Assembly: GCA_945910975.1 (NCBI GenBank)
Contig: CAMDZY010000065.1
Location: 1 to 8,784, forward strand
Length of the DNA stretch: 8,784 bases
Source of the DNA: an uncultured Clostridia bacterium
GTDB lineage: Bacteria > Bacillota > Clostridia > Oscillospirales > Oscillospiraceae
Direction of reading: 5' to 3'
Notes under the pieces: model-generated
The model's input: the letters and a program-made list of their open reading frames with translations, nothing else
The model's database searches: none
What the model was told of the DNA's origin: nothing
Part shown: positions 6,582 to 8,784 of the stretch, piece after piece
Layout of the letters: every line of letters begins with the position of its first letter
Position numbering within the stretch: position 1 is the first letter of the stretch
Position numbers and translations under genes: made by a program

Positions 6582-7001
6582 ATGAAAAGAAAGATTCTTG
6601 GATTAGGGGTTGTATTGCTCTTGCTTTTTGGCATAGGCGCAAAGGATAAGCCGACAGTGCCCAGCACATTTGCGGACGATGCTCAAGTAATGGTAGAAGT
6701 ACCGGAAGAACAGATGGAAGCGTATTTTGCTGCGGAAGGGCTTGACTACTTCGCCTATATGGATTTGGAATCTGCGGGTGCGTCCTTAAAGCCGGTTATC
6801 TTGGAGGCACGCCGACGGATTATTCTCAGCTCGTCTTGGGTGGCGGATGAAATTGACGGATGGGTGACCAATCCAGACGGAACCATCGCGGAGGTCGTTC
6901 CCCATTTTTCGGAGGTTTTTCCGTCGGATTGGGAATTACCGCCCATGTCCCCAGAGGAGATGGAGGTTGACTTGGAATATTACGGAATCAGTGATTCGTG
7001 A
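6582..7001 (+). CDS. Small secreted acidic protein, function unknown
   Basis: This is a 139-residue protein I do not recognise. The start at 6582 is preceded by AAAGGA (6566-6571, 10-base spacer) and a good promoter. Residues 1-20 look like a signal peptide: a KRK basic head, a hydrophobic core GLGVVLLLLFGIG, and a possible cleavage after Ala20. There is no lipobox and no cysteine anywhere, so it is not a lipoprotein. The mature part is strongly acidic (26 Asp/Glu against 6 Lys/Arg). It carries a repeat-free block near 75-120 with ARRRIILSSSWVADEIDGW, NPDGTI, and PHFSEVFPSDWELPP. That block is rich in Trp, Phe and Pro and reads like a folded domain ending in a proline-rich acidic tail. It is a single gene: divergent from rlmI and convergent with the carbamate kinase. 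Real gene, very likely; function, none inferable. Confidence 0.82.
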   Translation: MKRKILGLGVVLLLLFGIGAKDKPTVPSTFADDAQVMVEVPEEQMEAYFAAEGLDYFAYMDLESAGASLKPVILEARRRIILSSSWVADEIDGWVTNPDGTIAEVVPHFSEVFPSDWELPPMSPEEMEVDLEYYGISDS

Positions 7002-7019
7002 TGTAACCTTGCAAACCTC

Positions 7020-7033
7020 GCGGCTTCGGTCGC
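7020..7033. other. Small UUCG tetraloop hairpin
   Basis: GCGGC (7020-7024), TTCG loop and GTCGC (7029-7033) form a 5-bp stem with one G-T wobble closed by the extra-stable C(UUCG)G loop. It lies 18 bases after the stop of the secreted protein gene, with TTTTT at 7044-7048 too far downstream for a standard terminator. It may help protect or end that transcript together with the larger hairpin at 7054-7088. Confidence 0.4.
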
Positions 7034-7053
7034 AATATGAAAATTTTTAATTT

Positions 7054-7088
7054 AGGCCGGAAAGCAGTTTATTTCTGCTTTCCGGCCT
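7054..7088. terminator. Shared terminator hairpin between convergent genes
   Basis: A perfect 14-bp stem AGGCCGGAAAGCAG (7054-7067) pairs with 7075-7088 across a 7-base loop. It sits between the plus-strand secreted protein gene (stop at 7001) and the minus-strand carbamate kinase gene (stop at 7155). Neither side has a clean T-run, but both flanks are AT-rich, so it probably ends transcription from both directions with moderate efficiency. The stretch 7089-7154 shows nothing else. Confidence 0.75.
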
Positions 7089-7154
7089 GCTATTTGGATT
7101 TAAATATTTTCTTTGCAATCCCGCATTATGCTACTTTATGCGTCGAATGAACGA

Positions 7155-8081
7155 TCACATATGAACTGCCGTGCCGGATTCGCCCTTGACGGCGGCGCCA
7201 GCGTTTTCCAGCGATGCAATGATGGCGGTGCCGCCGCTGCGTGCAAAGGAGATGGCAGCCTTGACCTTGGGCAGCATGGAACCGGGGGCGAAGTGGCCTT
7301 CTGTGCAATACTGTTCGGCCTGCTCCACGGTCATTTCGTCCAGAGAGGTCTGGTTGGGCTTGCCCCAGTTGATGGCGACACGGTCAACAGCGGTGAGAAT
7401 CACCAGTGCATCGGCGTGAATCAGTTCAGCCAGCTTTGCAGATGCAAAGTCCTTGTCGATGACAGCGGGTGTGCCGTACAGCTTTCCGTCACGGCGAACC
7501 ACGGGAATGCCGCCGCCGCCAACGGTAATGACCACATAGCCGTCGGAAATCAACGTCTTGACCATGTTCTTTTCAATGACGTCCACAGGCTTGGGAGAGG
7601 GAACGACCTGACGGTAGCCGCGGCCGGCGTCCTCGACCATGGTGTAGCCCTTTTCTTCCGCGATGCGCTGTGCAGTTTCCTTGTCGTAAAAGGCGCCGAT
7701 GGGCTTGGTGGGATTCTGGAAAGCGGGGTCGTTTTCGTCAACCAGAACCTGGGTAACGATGGTGGCAACTTCCTTGTTCAAGCCACGGCTTGCCAATTCG
7801 TTGCCGATGGCATTTTGCAGATGGTAGCCGATGTAGCCCTGGCTCATAGCGCCGCATTCGGGGAAAGGCATATCAGCCTTGATTGCGCCGGCGTCTGCTG
7901 CGGTGGACATACCAAGATTGATCATGCCGACCTGCGGGCCGTTGCCGTGTGCAATGACGACCTCGTTGCCTTGCTCGATCAAGTCGACAATGGGTTTTGC
8001 GGTTTCCGTGACCAGCTTCAGCTGTTCGGTAGCAGTGTTGCCCAGCGCGTTGCCGCCCAGGGCAATAACAATTCTAGACAT
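7155..8081 (-). CDS. arcC: Carbamate kinase, ArcC/YqeA type
   Basis: Carbamate kinase transfers phosphate from carbamoyl phosphate to ADP, giving ATP, CO2 and ammonia; it is the energy-yielding last step of arginine, agmatine, allantoin and related fermentations. The protein has 308 residues, the usual length. Signatures are IVIALGGNALG at the N-terminus, AHGNGPQVG, LVDENDPAF with NPTKPIG, GRGYRQVVPSPKP, ITVGGGGIPV, IDKDFASAKLAE, LTAVDRVAINWG and GSMLPKVKAA. The start ATG (8081-8079) follows AGAGG at 8096-8092 with a 10-base spacer. It lies 65 bases downstream of ygeW on the same strand with a hairpin between them. From memory it resembles E. coli YqeA, whose gene sits in the ygeW-ygeX-ygeY-hyuA-yqeA locus, as well as arginine-pathway ArcC; context favours a role with YgeW over arginine deiminase, since no arcA is visible. 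The enzyme identity is firm, the pathway is inferred. Confidence 0.96.
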   Translation of the reverse strand: MSRIVIALGGNALGNTATEQLKLVTETAKPIVDLIEQGNEVVIAHGNGPQVGMINLGMSTAADAGAIKADMPFPECGAMSQGYIGYHLQNAIGNELASRGLNKEVATIVTQVLVDENDPAFQNPTKPIGAFYDKETAQRIAEEKGYTMVEDAGRGYRQVVPSPKPVDVIEKNMVKTLISDGYVVITVGGGGIPVVRRDGKLYGTPAVIDKDFASAKLAELIHADALVILTAVDRVAINWGKPNQTSLDEMTVEQAEQYCTEGHFAPGSMLPKVKAAISFARSGGTAIIASLENAGAAVKGESGTAVHM

Positions 8082-8109
8082 ATCGAAAAAACCTCTTTAT
8101 CCTTAGAAT

Positions 8110-8145
8110 AGGCGGAAACCGGAGGTTTCCGCCTTGTATTTTTTT
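8110..8145. other. Hairpin in the ygeW-carbamate kinase gap, T-tract facing the plus strand
   Basis: A perfect 11-bp GC-rich stem (8110-8120 with 8124-8134, 3-base loop) is followed on the plus strand by seven T at 8139-8145. Both neighbouring genes run on the minus strand, where the bases after the stem (ATTCTAAGG) are not a U-tract. For the operon RNA it is therefore more likely a 3' stabiliser or partial stop between ygeW and the kinase gene, while on the plus strand it would act as a terminator of antisense transcription. Confidence 0.7.
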
Positions 8146-8146
8146 A

Positions 8147-8784
8147 TTAGAACAGCTTCCTGTGTTCGTCGGCAGCGTCCAGCTTCATCAGGGCGTTGAC
8201 CGGATCCTTTACCTGAGACATGAAGATCATGGCTGCGATGATGTACGGCTTATAGGAAGCCTGCTTGTACAGCGGAACCAGATAACGGTCGAATACGGAG
8301 TTGTCCACTTCACCCTCGGGGCAGGACAGGCCGCTGATGTCGGCGGGCAGGCAGTGCAGATACAGTGCCTTGCCATCCTTGGTCAGGCTCATCATCTCTT
8401 CGGTGCAAGCCCAATCCTTGTGCTCGGCGTTCTGTGCCAGCAGACGCTGTTCGAGTTCGTCGATACCCTTCTGATCGCCCTTGGAGTACAGAGCGGTGCG
8501 TTCTTCCATGGCCTTGAACGGTGCCCAAGACTTCGGATAAACGATATCGGCGTCCTTGAAGGCTTCCTTCATGTCGTGGGTCTTGGTGAACTTGCTGCCG
8601 TACTTTTCGCAGTTCTTGCGAGCAATTTCTTCCACTTCGGGGAATACTTCGTAGCCTTCCGGATGCGCCAGGCAGACGTCCATGCCAAAGCGGGTGAACA
8701 GGCCGATGACGCCCTGCGGAACGGACAGCGGCTTGCCGTAGGAGGGAGAATAGGCCCAGGTCATGGCGACCTTCTTGCCCTTCA
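8147..8784 (-). CDS. ygeW: Knotted carbamoyltransferase YgeW, C-terminal half (5' end outside window)
   Basis: The reading frame is open through the right edge, where codons for KGKKVA precede the ATG at 8764-8762; that Met is internal, as in E. coli YgeW, where the same GKK-x-AMTWAYSPSYGKPLSVPQG segment is mid-protein. About 211 of roughly 396 residues are visible. Family features are GLFTRFGMDVCLAHPEGYE, FKDADIVYPKSWAPFK, HKDWACTEEMM, the carbamoyltransferase HCLP motif at 8345-8356 extended as HCLPADISG, and YKPYIIAAMI near the end. YgeW belongs to the knotted transcarbamylases but is not a standard ornithine or aspartate enzyme; its locus is linked to anaerobic purine/urate breakdown, and the exact amino substrate remains uncertain to me. 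Together with the adjacent carbamate kinase it could yield ATP from a ureido compound. The stop is TAA at 8149-8147. Confidence 0.92.
   Translation of the reverse strand, partial: KGKKVAMTWAYSPSYGKPLSVPQGVIGLFTRFGMDVCLAHPEGYEVFPEVEEIARKNCEKYGSKFTKTHDMKEAFKDADIVYPKSWAPFKAMEERTALYSKGDQKGIDELEQRLLAQNAEHKDWACTEEMMSLTKDGKALYLHCLPADISGLSCPEGEVDNSVFDRYLVPLYKQASYKPYIIAAMIFMSQVKDPVNALMKLDAADEHRKLF

Noticed and set aside
7113..8111. Plus-strand 332-codon frame opposite the carbamate kinase gene, ending at the 8110 hairpin
   Set aside because: Its sequence is the mirror of the kinase codons (many Gly-Asn, Asp-Gly and Val runs) with no domain or ribosome binding site. The nearby T-tract hairpin alone does not make it a gene.
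8147..8764. ygeW starting at the ATG at 8764
   Set aside because: The frame continues to the window edge with KGKKVA, matching the interior of YgeW proteins, so this Met is internal.
8147..8784. Ornithine carbamoyltransferase of the arginine deiminase pathway
   Set aside because: The MTWAYSPSYGKPLSVPQG and YPKSWAPFK segments fit YgeW and not the ornithine enzymes, and no arginine deiminase gene is visible.

Overview
The window looks like chromosomal DNA from a spore-forming anaerobe of the Firmicutes, probably class Clostridia and plausibly an Oscillospirales-type gut bacterium. The evidence is a SpoVAC sporulation protein, a VanZ-family membrane protein, AGGAG-type ribosome binding sites, sigma-A-like promoters, a moderately GC-rich coding sequence with AT-rich intergenic gaps, and a ygeW-carbamate kinase pair typical of anaerobic purine (urate) catabolism. 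The organism assignment is an inference from gene content. Nearly all of the sequence is coding: no gap exceeds about 170 bases, and I see no rRNA, tRNA, CRISPR array, insertion sequence or phage gene.

Layout, left to right. (1) 1-2293, plus strand: the C-terminal two thirds of alanyl-tRNA synthetase, followed 12 bases later by a HIT-family nucleotide-binding protein. (2) 2334-3963, minus strand: a sigma-A-like promoter drives rsmA (16S rRNA dimethyladenosine transferase), which overlaps by ATGA a HAD hydrolase of the YjjG type and ends at a strong terminator. (3) 3994-4536, plus strand: spoVAC alone, with a TTG start, an upstream inverted repeat and its own terminator. (4) 4594-5261, plus strand: an extended -10 promoter, a 54-residue cysteine-containing protein and a VanZ-family membrane protein overlapping by ATGA. 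(5) 5233-6411, minus strand: an RlmI-type PUA-domain RNA methyltransferase whose 3' end overlaps the vanZ-like gene tail to tail by 29 bases. (6) 6515-7088, plus strand: a well-formed promoter, an unrecognised small secreted acidic protein, and a hairpin shared with the convergent carbamate kinase gene. (7) 7155-8784, minus strand: the 3' half of ygeW (cut by the window edge), an intergenic hairpin, and a carbamate kinase of the ArcC/YqeA type.

How the genes work together. The left and middle parts are housekeeping: translation (alaS, rsmA, the rlmI-like gene), nucleotide clean-up (the HIT and YjjG-like proteins), sporulation and envelope. The right end is metabolic. YgeW-type carbamoyltransferases are known from the E. 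coli ygeW-ygeX-ygeY-hyuA-yqeA locus and from gut bacterial urate-degrading clusters. A transcarbamoylase releasing carbamoyl phosphate next to a carbamate kinase that makes ATP from it is a classic fermentative energy module. The rest of any such cluster should lie beyond the right edge. I found no clear new defence, mobile or RNA-based system. The least explained items are the secreted acidic protein, the small cysteine protein paired with VanZ, and the hairpin between ygeW and the kinase gene.
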